The notes under the pieces: model-generated
The model's input: the letters and a program-made list of their open reading frames with translations, nothing else
Database searches by the model: none
What the model was told of the DNA's origin: nothing
NCBI GenBank assembly: GCA_005406025.1
Contig: BGZK01001245.1
Location: 62,001 to 126,000, forward strand
Length of the DNA: 64,000 nucleotides
Direction: 5' to 3'
DNA from: Eumeta japonica
Taxonomy: Eukaryota; Arthropoda; Insecta; Lepidoptera; Psychidae
Part shown: positions 46,592-58,390 of the stretch, piece after piece
Layout of the letters: each line of letters starts with the position of its first letter
Numbering within the stretch: the stretch's first letter is position 1
Made by a program: the position numbers and the translations under genes

Positions 46592-46860
46592 TTAATATTT
46601 CAGTTGAGTGTACGTTGTCGCCCTTTCGACATCTGCTTGCGGAAATTGTCGAAACTCATAATTTTCGAGAAAACCACCATTTCCTGCAGTAACATTGCAT
46701 TCGCCGCTACACACTCTGTCCAGTAGAATTGCTACTCGTACATCCATATGGCTCGTCGAATCGAGTTTATTGGATAAGCATTGTGCCCTTAGAAGTTTCC
46801 TTATGATAATGTTAAAGAAAATACAAAAATGTCAGGCGGTATACGTAGGACAGTTGGAAA
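46592..46860 (-). pseudogene. Unidentified coding-like segment, possibly an exon or relic
   Basis: One minus-strand frame is open for about 80 codons and stops at TAA 46592-46594. From about 46805 downward its composition becomes protein-like: LRAQCLSNKLDSTSHMDV (46800-46740), ILLDRVCSGECNVTAGNGG, FLENYEFRQFPQADVE. Flanks are AT-rich. An ATAAG acceptor-like site lies upstream and a weak GTACAC donor-like site near the end. No domain is recognised; the three cysteines are not in a known pattern that I can name. It may be a single exon, a transposon fragment or chance. Confidence 0.35.
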
Positions 46861-47811
46861 AATCCTATTATTGATAATTACTCTTTTTCTGATCGATGAG
46901 GTTAAAATAACCCGTTACGTCTTTATATGTATGTAATATCGAAATTAAAATTTGATTGACGAAGTATTTACATAGATATGAGATTCTGAATTTATTCTGA
47001 CGGTTGCCATAGTACTTTGCAATAAAATCAATTGACGTCATTCATTAATACTATTGAAGTTTCACGCATGCGCCGATCCTAAACAACGATAAAATCAATC
47101 GAAGTATAATGCTAGCGGTAATCAAAGATAGCATTTTCATATTTTTTTTCTGTTAATTAGATACTTAGTCGTTATGGTCATTTTCGTTCGGATAAATTAT
47201 TATAATTATTTTAAATACCTTCTTAATCTTATTTTAATTTCAATATTATTTCTTTGTCTATTCATCGTTGCTTTATATCGAATAAGTTAAAAATGCAGCC
47301 ATGATAAATGTACGAGTGAAATCCAGATTGACTCGCCTAGATCGATATTTGTCACTAACTTTATACGTTTTAGAAAATTATGGTGTTTTTTGATATGTAG
47401 AATTCATGATTATATTTTCTTTCAGCTTTGAAGCAAGCAAATTGATATTTAACTGTGTTTACCAATCAGAAATATGCCAGCTTGCGCTTGCGAAACCCTG
47501 TCGAGAGCGCCGCAGAAAGATATTTTAATAACTAAACCATCAGACCTTTATGATTAAAACATAAAATAATATTACTAAAATAAACTGTAGGTACAAACTT
47601 TTAACAATGCGCATGTCTATAGTTTTAGATGTATTAAAGTTTGATATAGACCTTCAAAAAAGTATTGAAAATCTTATATTACATTTGTAAAATTCACTGT
47701 GCTATCTCTGAGTATGTGAAATCCAATGCAAACATCAAAATTAATCAATTTTTTTGTGGCATTTTGTACTTAGATTTATATCATAATAATAACAACTACT
47801 ATAAACAAGAA
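46861..47811. other. AT-rich non-coding stretch
   Basis: Contains GATATTTGTCACT at 47344-47356, identical to the site at 29547-29559; a match of this length is expected by chance in such a window. A short GC-richer patch lies at 47470-47515. No gene. Confidence 0.4.
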
Positions 47812-48590
47812 AAACTGGTCAAGAGCACGTCGGACCATGCTCACTGTAGGGTTTCGTAGCCGTTACTACGAAGAAATGCATTTAGACGAAAAAAATTACG
47901 TTGTCCGACTTTTTTTCATGTTTCCCCCACAAAATGGGTATAAGCGCTTTAGTCGTCTATAACTAGAGAAACAAGTAGGTATGTTGACTATTACTCTGAA
48001 ACTAGTGTAAATTAAAGTGCACCAGCAAAAGATCGTATCTTCATGGAATTTACGTCCCTTGATTGAGAAGCGCAGTTTTTCGGATGTAATTCAAAAATGG
48101 TTGATCCAATGATCTTCAAAATGATTTTTATGAAAGTACTTCTTAAGATTATCATTGCTATTTTTTTTCACATTTTTTAAATGCACCATTTCAGCTACTT
48201 TTGGAGCGATTATTTCCGAAAATATTCAATCGTTCAAAAAAAAATACTTATAACGGTTTATAAGTAATTTTTTTGAACTTGTTTTTAAAAAAATTTGATT
48301 TTAAAAGCGCTGTCGAAAATATGTGCCATACGTAAATGTTTTCTGAATAAAAAAAGTTCAGCTTCTGTTACATGTATCAAGTAAAAAGTTACATAGAAAT
48401 ATTGATTGTTGTTATTTAACTTCCGAACTAACTAGCAGCCTTACACTAGACCCCAATACTCCGAATTTAATTAATTTACTTCTTTAGGTTTTGAGTAAAA
48501 TGTCTGTAACATATGGACAGACGAACGATCGGGCATAACGAAACTATAAGGGATCCATTTTTGCCATTTTGGCTCAGAACCCTAAAAATC
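47812..48590 (+). mobile_element. AGGGTTTC-end element, copy 2 (near complete)
   Basis: The left end has TAGGGTTTCGTAGCC (about 47846-47860). The right end reads GGCTCAGAACCCTA (about 48571-48584), which is its imperfect reverse complement. Inside lie CTATAACTAGAGAAACAAGT and, near the right end, GGACAGACGAACGATCGGGC and AACGAAACTATAAGGGATCC. No ORF, so it is non-autonomous. The ends and the GGACAGACG word are familiar from a widespread lepidopteran repeat. The centre may contain diverged ~155-bp-type units. Confidence 0.72.
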
Positions 48591-49628
48591 GAACAACTTT
48601 AAAATATGAGTTTTTAATTTTATATATTTTCTTAACCTATTTTAGTGAATACTTGTGTCGAATAAAAAAATATCAAATTTAATCACTTAAGACTTCTTCC
48701 AAGACCTTTTAAATTCATATATAGTTTTACAGTTAAACCATCCTGAAAAGTGACTTTTCGTTAAATTGAGTTTAAAATAGTTTGAGAAAGAGGCCCTTAA
48801 TATCGAAATTTTGTATTTCGCTAAAACACACAATTACATAATAATAAACAACCGATTACGTAACTTAAAACCTTACAAAACATATAGTTAATTATCTTGC
48901 AAAACCTGACGATTTTACTTTCTAAGAGTTACTTAATTATTTTATTAAATGGCACATAATAATACACAAGGTCTTGTCAAAAAACGGTAGCCGTTGTACA
49001 ATAAGCTAATCACACGGCGAGATTCCAGCGTTCGGTACACTCGCTCTCAATAAAAAATACTCGAATGTCACATTTATTTATTTAGTTTTGATAGTTTCTT
49101 TTGATCCATGTCGGCCTGTTTCCTGATTATTTTTTATCTTCGTAACAATTACTGCGATAATCGCTGTCGCAAATATAAGTAGTATAATAAGAGTCCACTC
49201 GTTTATATTGAAATCGTGGTGGCATTTTGTTTAGAAAATCTGTGTATTTTTATAGCTTGCACTGTTCCCGAAATTTCTAAGAGGCTTAGAGCGGAAGGTA
49301 AAGACGTTGCGAGAAGAAAGAGAATGTGTTCTACAATAGGAAAAGAATGTATGTTGTGCAACAGAAGAAATTTTAGGAGTCATCCTTGATGCGCCGGAGC
49401 ATATATTTTTAGACGTTGTGTTCGAACAATTGGAGTGCAATATTTCGATATCATAAGTTCAGAACGAATATGTTGTATGGCGGTTTATTCAACATGGCAA
49501 AAGATAGCGAAGCGCTATAGTTCGTGTAATCGCAGCTTATCATGATGACCTGGCCCGAATTGTGAATTTTGTAAGGGCGGGGTGATTAATACTTCAAAAT
49601 TTTTTTTTCTACAAATAATTTAAAAAAT
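48591..49628. other. AT-rich stretch; short frames at 49230-49560 not recognised
   Basis: Around 49250-49560 GC rises slightly and both strands carry broken frames, but I could not match them to any family. Confidence 0.35.
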
Positions 49629-49658
49629 TGGGGTTATACGTATACACGCATAACCCCA
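49629..49658. repeat. 30-bp near-perfect palindrome
   Basis: TGGGGTTAT at one end and ATAACCCCA at the other, with ACGTATACACGC between. Thirteen of 15 pairs are Watson-Crick and no loop is needed. Confidence 0.8.
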
Positions 49659-50399
49659 GATTTGGACATTAAGAATCAGTTTTTCTCTTTGACGACCAAT
49701 GTGTTAATAAATGAAGTGAGATAGAGAGAAATGTTTCCAAGAGTTTCTATAGTGTGTCTTTAGTGTCGTAGCAAAGTAAAACTCGCCTGTTTGTTTTAGT
49801 GTTTACCTTATTTGTTTTAATCCCTGAATTTCATTAATGGTCGAATGTAACAATGTTATTATTGCCAAAAATCAAAATTGACGTAAAGATCATAATAAAG
49901 ATTGACAGGACTAGAATGATACCGTTAATGAAGGAATCTAGTCTATGTTCTCATGGCTAAGTTGCGAGTAAAATCTGTAGCAGTGTATATATAATAATGT
50001 ACGAAAATATGTACTAATGTTTTCTGAGCTAAATTTAACGAAAGACGAAAATTTTAAGAACGTACATATGTAATTATAAGAATGTTATTATTATGGAACA
50101 TAACAATCTGAACATATTTCTATATTTCACAATTTAAACAGTTTTAAGATTTTTTTAAAAACATTTCAATAGTGTCTCATCATTAAACGTTAAATATATT
50201 TTCAAAAGTAAGCCTTGCATTCTACTTTCTTGATGTTACAATTAATAATTAGCCTCTTCTTGTATTTTAATGATATAAAGACTGACATAAATAAAAAAAT
50301 AATGTGAGTGAGTGTAAGCGCGACAAAGGATATTGATTAGAATGAGAAACAAAGGAATATGAACAAGTACGATCACAACGTGCCTGAAACAACGCGTTG
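49659..50399. other. AT-rich non-coding stretch
   Basis: Nothing recognised. Confidence 0.5.
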
Positions 50400-50740
50400 G
50401 ACACGGAACCGGCGTAATTATAATTCGTATACCCACGCCTGTTTGCTCAACAGACTTAGCGTTAATTAGTTATCAGCGCGAACGTACGACAAAGAGGCGA
50501 AATCGAGTCCTTCCTAATTAACAAAATTAATTAAGGCGAGTGTACTTTATAAAAAGATATCTCTATAACAAACCGGTCGGCCTGACGCACGGACAATGGG
50601 CCGAAAAGTTGGTAAACGAAGGCGCTCGCCGGCTAAAAGCGAAAAGGTTAGCGCGATACGAGGCTAATAGTGTCAAGGTGGCTACTTGTTTTGTTGTCGA
50701 TCCCTCCATAGATATCGGCAGCCGACTGGATAACGAGATA
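50400..50740. promoter_or_regulatory. GC-richer block with TTAATTA-type sites
   Basis: CpG-rich words (GCGCGAACGTACGAC, AAGGCGCTCGCCGGC) mixed with GCGTTAATTAG and AATTAATTAAGG. A 68-codon plus frame crosses without domain. Candidate regulatory element. Confidence 0.3.
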
Positions 50741-51329
50741 TTGTAGATATTTTACGTGACTAGATTGCAGACGGCGTATTTAGCTGCTGTTTATAAGAAA
50801 TTGTTTATCATTTTTGCGAAGCTATGAATAAAATTATTCGTAACAATACCTCTTGTATAAGTTATATGTATAAAAAATATTTAAATACGGAAAGCGCTAT
50901 TCGAATATTCATATATAATACTATAGCTGTATAATGACATTTAAATAAAACTGTAAATTAATGAAAATGAAATAATCAATATTAAAAAGAACTTATTAAT
51001 GATGTTTCACTAAGACGAAGTGATACTCCAGACAGTATGATGTAAAGCGGTTTGTGGATACAAAGAAATAGCGACATATTATATTATAGTGTACCTAGAT
51101 CTATTTATAAATTTCGTGCTAGTTTTAATGAAGCTCCTTCAAACATTAGCTTCTCCATCTTTTGTTCTTCGACCATCTCTATGATAAACCTCAAGGATAA
51201 ATCAACTAAATTGTCAGCCGGAAAACAAATTGAATACACCACATCTCTTCGAAGAATGTTCATTAGCCATGCCGCAATAACGGGTCCGTTTATTGGTGTT
51301 AACAAACGCCGATGATAAGGCAGCATCAT
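50741..51329. other. AT-rich non-coding stretch
   Basis: Two overlapping opposite-strand short frames near 51052-51332, no domain. Confidence 0.4.
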
Positions 51330-51620
51330 CAAATCATCGCCCTCACAGACGTGGCGACTTTGAGCCTTTTAGGACGCGAGCTGTAAAAATCTAGCGATCT
51401 CACAAGTCGCGGGCTCTACGCAGCGATGAATATAAATTGCTTACGGAGTCGGTCGGCCGGGACAATAAAACGGACCGCATTAATAAACATGATGTGAGAT
51501 ATTTTGCGAGGGCAGATTAAACGTGCGCCCCCCCCCCGCCCTCCATGGACCTCTATAGGGTGTGTTTAAACGAGTTCGCCGAGGACACAGATCGGTCGAA
51601 AGACCAGATGCAAAGATATG
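51330..51620. promoter_or_regulatory. CpG-rich island
   Basis: Includes GGAGTCGGTCGGCCGGGAC followed by AATAAAACGG and CATTAATAAAC (posterior-Hox-type words) and a C9 run near 51529. No ORF of coding quality. Confidence 0.33.
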
Positions 51621-53752
51621 TAAAAATCTTACGACTGTGTATACGCGATGATGGCTTGATTTGACGACGAAGAGTATTCTCATATAAGAAAAATAAGAAA
51701 TTTATGAGTTATTTCTTCATTGATAACTTCGGCGGTTATATGAAGTCTCCGACACGCATTGAATCGGACGCATGGGGATTGCTGCCTAGTATTCCTTTTT
51801 TTTTGCAAAACTCGTGATCAACAGAAGAACGTTATATGGCTTCTAATTAATTTACTTCTAAATACATAAATTAAAATAGTCTACTTGCACGTAATCTGCC
51901 TCTGTAATGGCAATGGATTTCACATAAAAATGAAAACGAGGACGCTAGAAAACGAGGCTTCTACTCGTTTTTCATAGAAAGTAATTCTCGGTGCGGGTGT
52001 GTACTATATTTTATAATAAAAGTTATTTAAGCAATGTAAGTATTAATATATTTTCTACGCTACCAAATATTCATGAATAGTTTGTACTGTACATGAATTA
52101 TTTAAAACGTCCAAAGTAGTCACTAATTAATCTTGCGTTACTCAACCGACGCACCAGTTAACCGGACGCGGCAAGCACGCGCGCGCGCAGATCTGGGTGC
52201 GTGTGTATGTGTACCAGACAGTAATGTAGCTGCATATTAAAGTAGGAGGAAACTAATGGCGACGGTGACACATTTTGTAAGGTAATTATGGTGTTTTCTT
52301 GATTTGCCCCAGCGTGAGCATAACGACATTAAAGAAACTTTTTCTTCGTATTTATATATTTTTAATCTATATAATTGTTACTTAGTTTTACCAAAACTCT
52401 CGAAAAATACAGGTGTAAAAACTGAGTAATAATAAATTTAGCGATAGCCTGTGAGAGAAATAATAAAAATTGTTCACATTATTAATTATAAAATAATTTA
52501 TTTCAATACGCTAGTAATCAAATCTTTAAGACGAGTGTACTATCAGTAACCATACTCTACTTGTTTTAAAAAGCTTTCTCTTTATAGTAGGAAATTCGCG
52601 TGTTTTAGTGCGGTGAAAATTAAATTCACTTGCAGAGATGCATCCATTTCAATGAATCGAGTTTACCATTATACTGGCGACTTGACAATGCACGTCGCTT
52701 CCCCTAGGGGAATGCTTTATTTAATCCCAGACAATATAAAACGTCTTTTACAATAAACTGATTTATTCGTGTATTGCTTGAATTGAAATCCTCCCTTTGA
52801 AGTTGTTTTCGTCTGCTTTATGCTTATAAATATTAAAAAAAGAGTCGATTTTTATATGCCTTCAAACATGTTATCAAAACACGTGACACTTTCATTAATC
52901 TTATGGTCTTTTTACGTAATGTGTATGGTCAATGGATGGTTTAATTATAAGCAATAAATGTTTGTAACGCGAATTATATTACATAATATTATGTTAGATT
53001 TTTAACTAAAGCTAGATACTTCGCATTATATTTATATATTAGTCATATTTCTAAATAGCACCCTATTCAAGTTCTTAACTTATTAATTGAATGAGCTTTT
53101 ACTTCATCAACTCGAACACTTTTTAGAGCGATAAATTCTGTATAAAATCTGCTTGAAATTCAAGCTTTTATCAAGTTAATGTAAACTCAGATATTATTTT
53201 CCCGGAATTATACAAAAATTGAGTTGGGAAAAAAAGCTAAGTTGCTTTATGCACGTCGACCGGGTTCATTAGCGATGTGCCCCGCCCGCGGGCGGTGCTG
53301 CGCCGCTTTCGAGCTTACGCGGGTATAACCAATTAGATCAACACAAGTTTTTGTAGTTTGTTATTAATAAGTTAATAATAAATAAATATTTTATATTTTA
53401 CCGTGAAATAAGTTGAAAAGAAAGTTTGAAATTGTTAGGTCGTTGGCAACACAATGTCAGATTTCTGAGTATATTATAACAACTAACTCTGATAAGACAT
53501 TTTGCACCTAGTAATCAAGACAAGAGTCTTAGAAAAAAACGTTCCTACGAATCATTATAAGTTTCCAAGTAATTTACATGGGTCGTTTATTTATTTAATT
53601 ATTTTTATGCTCACCCTTATTTCCGAAAAGACTAAAGAGACCGCAGATATCTATAAGGGATGCGATCTTTAGATACCCTTCTTACTCCACTGACATCCAT
53701 AAATCAGCTCACAGAAATTTGTCGTTTATAAGTGCTCAAGTTTTTTCGCTTT
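51621..53752. other. Mostly AT-rich, with small CpG-rich patches at 52140-52215 and 53260-53335
   Basis: The first patch has a (CG)n run (CACGCGCGCGCGCAG). The second has CCCGCCCGCGGGCGGTGC and GCTTACGCGGG, the latter shared with 14640-14720. No gene. Confidence 0.4.
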
Positions 53753-53790
53753 TTAGGGTCCCGTACCTCAAAAGGAAAACAGAAACGGTT
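53753..53790 (-). mobile_element. AGGGTCCC-type element end
   Basis: TTTTTAGGGTCCCGTACCTC matches, in reverse, the ACGGAACCCTAAAAA-type end of the widespread repeat represented at 47812-48590. The ~155-bp tandem array follows directly. Confidence 0.6.
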
Positions 53791-53829
53791 TTAAAAGTGT
53801 GGGTAACGACCCTTGGGGATCGAGAAAAA

Positions 53830-54720
53830 GGTCCTTAAGTTAAAAAATGTGTTGAATTTTTTTTTTGAGTTTACAAGTTTGAAAACGTCAATAATATAAA
53901 TAGAAGTATGTTTTAGTGCTTTTTCGAATTTTCTGAATTCAAAAATATAGTTGTAATATTCTTTTAGGTAGATCTTCGAATTTACAAATCTATTTTAAAT
54001 AGATTTATTTGTTTTGATTTTCAGCTATAACAACATATCTTTTAAAAGCGTATATCAATTTTAATCCGTTGTATGGCATTCAGCGTAGTTTTTCAAGCAG
54101 AAAACGATGCCGAAGAAACAAATATATTGAAACCAGAATTTTATATAATATTATTTCAAAAATATTATTTTTTTCGAATAATCTTTAATGATATCTCTCG
54201 AACGAACTAACTGATTTTAATTCATTTTGCATCAATCGACGTGCTGTTTTAAAGAAAGCAACTATTTAGATTTTTTAATTTATTGATAAAGTAGTTTAAA
54301 AAATATTCAAAAAAACTCTTTTAGAAAAATTTTTCTTCAATGATATCTTTTGGACAAATCAAGCGATTTTGATACATTTACTTAAAATTGACGTTGTTTT
54401 TTTAGGAAAACAACTGAAAATTTTGAAATTCATCCGTAAAGCAGTTAACAAAATATTGTAAAAAACACTTTTAAAATTTTTTATATCTGCAATTTTTCTA
54501 TTGCAACGATATCTATTGCACAAATTAACGATTTTTATACAATTTACGGCGGTCGATGCAACTTTTTGGGAGTTATTAGGTTTTGGTGTCAATCGGTAGA
54601 GTAGTCTAAAAATTATTTCAAAAAAACATTTTTCTGCAAATCAAATTTTTGAGATTTCTCGCAATCTACCAGGCAGAATTCGGTCAAATTTTTAAGATGC
54701 TCTAAACACATACACACACA
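53830..54720. repeat. Diverged ~155-bp tandem array, copy 3
   Basis: Clearest of the three arrays. Units start with ACATATCTTTTAAAAGCG (54031), AATGATATCTCTCGAACGAA (54187), AATGATATCTTTTGGACAAA (54339), AACGATATCTATTGCACAAA (54505) and GAGATTTCTCGCAATCTACC (54650). Steps are about 158, 152, 166 and 145 bp. Each start is followed by GATTTT-A-type sequence and a late AAAATATTCAAAAAAA block. Confidence 0.65.
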
Positions 54721-56329
54721 CATAATGCGCCCGCTCTTACGCATTTATCACTCGGAAAATTTGTTAAAATAGATTTCTAGGACTCGAAAACGTCAAGATT
54801 TAATGAAAACTCGATTTACAGAAATCGGACTATAAACATTATCTTCCCAATTTATGAAAATGTTTCAATTTTCATAACGGGATATTGAAAACATACGAGT
54901 CACTTGAATCGTTAAAGCAAAGATGCTCTAATTGACATTAATGTCGTGCTGGGTTTGTTTCTCTTTCGCTTTTTTTTGATTTCAATTTTTCCCTACGTGG
55001 ATCTGTTTTTCGTACATATGGAATTAAGTGGATTTCTAGGTTTATGATAATTCTATGTTTTCCATACGTAAACGTGAATTACAGATTCGATAATTTTAAT
55101 ATAAACGTAAAACAACCAAGATTAGGGTATCGTGAACTATTTTTCCTTAACATGCCTTATATGATCTCTTCCTTGTACGTTTGCTAGTCCCTTAAGACCT
55201 TTTTTCTCAAGAAAGACTAGTGTTATCAAGTTGAACTCAATATCGATTACATAGGTCTGGAATCTTTTGGAGGTGCAAAAAATTGAATTTCTAAGTCAAC
55301 ATTATCAAGAAATACGGCCAAAACACGGCCATTTACGCCTCCTTATGTATTGAAATTTATCAGAAAACTAAAACCGGTACCATACTTTCCATTGACCTAG
55401 AGTCATGAAGTTTGGCAAGTAAGAAAAGCCTTGTAGTGAAAATATTTTGTCATTACAATCTTACACTTTTAATTGAAGTATGAACCGTCATATAGACCAA
55501 GGGAAAACATTTTATTAATGTCGTGCTATAATAAATTAACATTTTCAAAAACTCGCATATATTGAATAAAAATCGCAAAATTTATTAAAAAAATTAGCAA
55601 AGGGTTTGAAACTCTTGGCACCAATATATCATCATTATCATTATTGAAAACAGACAAAAATCATAGAGACTTTCGACAAATGAAATATCTAGAAACATAA
55701 GTTAAATTTTTACTGAACCCGTAGAGTACGAGTTTTATTCCAACTTGTCTGTTTTTTTAATATTCCAAGACTTTCTTTTGTACGGAAATTTTCTTATAGA
55801 CTTTTCCATCTCATACATTCGCTCTACATAGTATAATATTATATTATTGGATATAGTTTTTTATAGTTTAGTTTATAGCTTTGTATATCTTTTTTCTAAA
55901 GCAGACTGTTCTCTAACATGTTTCTTAAATCTATTTTTCAAAGACACTTCATACGCACTATAAGAAAGCATCTCTGTTGATTTGGTTATAATTCGTGTTT
56001 TTCCTACCACACCCAATTATCCCCACAGATATAAAACATGAGGAGCAAAACTTCATTATGGATAGTCAATCGCGTTTATCGTGAGATATTGTTTTTTTCA
56101 AATATTAAACAATGGCTCATTCACTTTATTTCCCGTACCGACACTACTTTCAATATTTTTGTCATAAATTTTAAGAAAACACCACAATTAAACGATTTCC
56201 GTTGTATTTTCTATCTATTTCATTTCCTAGTCATACGTATGTAGTTATTCTTTTGCTTTTTTCGGCCACCACATCATATTTAAGTCTTGCTGGCATTTGA
56301 TTTTATTTATTTTGCATACATTCTTCCAC
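54721..56329. other. AT-rich non-coding stretch
   Basis: Starts with a short (CA)n run (ACACATACACACACACAT). Otherwise nothing recognised. Confidence 0.5.
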
Positions 56330-56570
56330 AGCTCGCTCGTTGATATCGCAAGAATTACCTGGTCATCGATGTAAATGAGGTACTGGACTAATAAATTACC
56401 CACTATTATACGACATCCATGGTAAAATAGGGAAAATTACCCAAGAATAGCTCGAATGGGCATTATAACGCTACATGTCTCTGTTTCAAACCTCTTCGGA
56501 TGTTACGCATCAGAATAAATGAGACATATACGGACTGGTTGAATATATGCCCCCTTTATTTTAATGTAAG
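56330..56570 (-). pseudogene. Possible Ty3/gypsy-like reverse transcriptase relic
   Basis: On the minus strand, reading from 56570 down, one finds GAYIQPV, then RFETETCSVIMPIRA, and exactly 30 residues after the MP the motif VQYLIYIDDQVILA with a YIDD box at about 56378-56367. Gypsy reverse transcriptases have G.Y.QIPV, then ...MPFGL, then Y(L/I/V)DD 30 residues after MP, so order and spacing fit. One stop lies between MP and YIDD and further stops surround the region. Upstream to 56900 the minus strand holds interrupted, protein-like frames that I cannot place. Confidence 0.42.
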
Positions 56571-56900
56571 CACTGATACCGCTGTATAGAGATTACTGTG
56601 CTCTTATCTGTTCGCTTCTCACTCTGTGCATGAACATCAGATGTACAAAAATGTAATGCTTTATCAGGAATAACTTGTTCCATAAATCTGTTATTTTTAT
56701 GAAATTGCACGTGTACGTCTGAAATTATATTTTCAGTTTTGTCCAAAGCCTGTTGGACGTAGTTTGGTAACAACCCTGTGGAGACCAATGGGGTGGTAAT
56801 TCCCGCAAACCAGCCGAGAGCCCTTCACTTTATGAAAGTGCACAATTGCGTTAGCTTTAGTCATTAGATCATTCGCTTTTCCGGCACTTATCAAAGAGCT
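56571..56900 (-). other. Interrupted protein-like frames, unidentified
   Basis: A 75-codon frame (56561-56788) and, upstream in another frame, KANAIVHFHKVKGSR near 56860-56815 read more like protein than the flanks. They lie immediately upstream of the gypsy-like relic and may be part of it. No motif is recognised. Confidence 0.25.
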
Positions 56901-57484
56901 GTGACTCGGTTTGCTATCATACCTCCGCCTCCTTAATAAAACCTCCCTAATAACATCTGGTAGCTTTCCCCACCTTCGTACTATTCGTTGACATAATTAT
57001 TTTAGGCTTAATAATCATTTTCAACGTCGTTCAAATATTGAATTGCAGTATGGCCTTGGACAAACATTTGCGGTACGAACATACAATTATATTAAGCAAT
57101 TAAGTAAATCAATGAATATTAAAGCTGAGAGAAAGTTTTAACCTGTGATTAATATTTTTAAAACATTTCGTTTAGAACGTAAAGAATCATGTAAGTTGTT
57201 TTTAAATTCAATTACGTTTGTATTGTTACTATCGTGTTCATATTTTTTTTTAATTCCTTTTTTTCCGAAAAAAACGAACCCACTGTATTTAAAATATTTA
57301 TTCGGGTTACGTCAAAAATCACAAACTTATTAGGTACCACAAAGGATGAATTCTGAAATAGATTTAGACATTTGTATATACAATGATTTTGTTTTAAGTT
57401 CCGCTAAGGAAACTATACATTTACAAAAGTATTCGTCAATTTATTACTATTATCCCAATTTTAGAAATAAGAGTTGTTAACTGA
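56901..57484. other. AT-rich non-coding stretch
   Basis: Nothing recognised. Confidence 0.5.
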
Positions 57485-57615
57485 CTGCATAAAAAGGAGG
57501 AGGTCCTAAGTTCATCTGTACATATTTCTTTTGCTTGAATCCCACTGTGATCCCACAGTCATCAAGGCAGGTTCCGATGACGTAATCCCAGGGAAATCGA
57601 GGTAAAGCCTCAAAT
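57485..57615 (+). repeat. Lepidopteran repeat fragment (AAAAAGGAGGAGGT end)
   Basis: ATAAAAAGGAGGAGGTCCTA followed by TTCATCTGTA, and later GATGACGTAATCCCAGGGA plus AATCGAGG, are words I associate with a common moth repeat whose other end is the CCGACTTC type at 40383 and 14888. The minus-strand 60-codon frame here (57477-57659) is therefore probably accidental. Confidence 0.42.
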
Positions 57616-58177
57616 ACTATAGACACATTTAGTGTGTTTGAGTTGTATTTTTTAATCATTCAAGTTTTTGTGTTTCATAGTTACCATTATCATGCGGCTG
57701 AGCTGAAGTTGGAAGCCATATAACTGCTTAACGGTTAGGAGTTAGGCGAAAATACTACGATTTGTCGCCAGAAACTGTTCTTCAATGGCCTGTAGTAAAA
57801 CCTAGTATACACAAAATTAAAATTACCTAATCAATCTACCTGCACATATTTATTCATTTTTGTAACTCCAACGTGACAATCTAAGCAGGAACACATCGGA
57901 ACTATCTGCGATGACAGTAGAAAAAGAGTGAATTAATTTAATGTGGAAGCGAATGAAAATGTGATCTGTATGATAAAGAATAAGTAAAATCATGTAATTA
58001 TTATAAGAATAATTTGGCAATTGCACTCCAACTAAGAATAAGACTTTGGAATTATTACCATGAATAATAAATTCGGGATCGAATATAATTTTCCGCTAGC
58101 TCAGTACAAAAGTAAAGGAGATCCCTGGCTAATTTTGTTAAACACGACTTCATGCACATGTAAAGTAGCTAAATGAA
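57616..58177. other. AT-rich non-coding stretch
   Basis: Nothing recognised. Confidence 0.5.
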
Positions 58178-58390
58178 TTATGAAGTTATAATAACTCGAT
58201 AATTATAATCCCTAAAAATTGTCTCGACAGTTTTTTGATGAAAAGTATGAAAATTTTCAGGGTTGATTAAACTTTTAATCTTCAAACGACTGCGTCGAAC
58301 GCTACGAATCCTATCAAAAGCCTGATTGAAATCTATGAATGACAAAAATTTTATTAATTTTATCAAATTTTCGCTGAGAAAAATTAAAAT
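58178..58390 (-). pseudogene. Possible non-LTR reverse transcriptase fragment
   Basis: A 62-codon minus-strand frame contains FLSFIDFNQAFDRI, which matches RT domain A of LINEs (F.DF..AFD.(I/V)). A spacing-compatible FHTFHQKTVETIFRDY segment follows, where LINEs have the helix before domain B. Only this piece is recognisable; no FADD box is found downstream, so the rest is lost or too decayed. Confidence 0.5.

Noticed and set aside
29547..47356. 13-mer GATATTTGTCACT shared by 29547-29559 and 47344-47356 as a paired regulatory site
   Set aside because: A shared 13-mer between two places is expected many times by chance in 64 kb.
49231..49560. Possible transposase or LINE fragment
   Set aside because: Broken frames on both strands without any motif that I could match.
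57477..57659. 60-codon minus ORF that looks protein-like
   Set aside because: Lies on a repeat fragment with an AAAAAGGAGGAGGT end; probably accidental.
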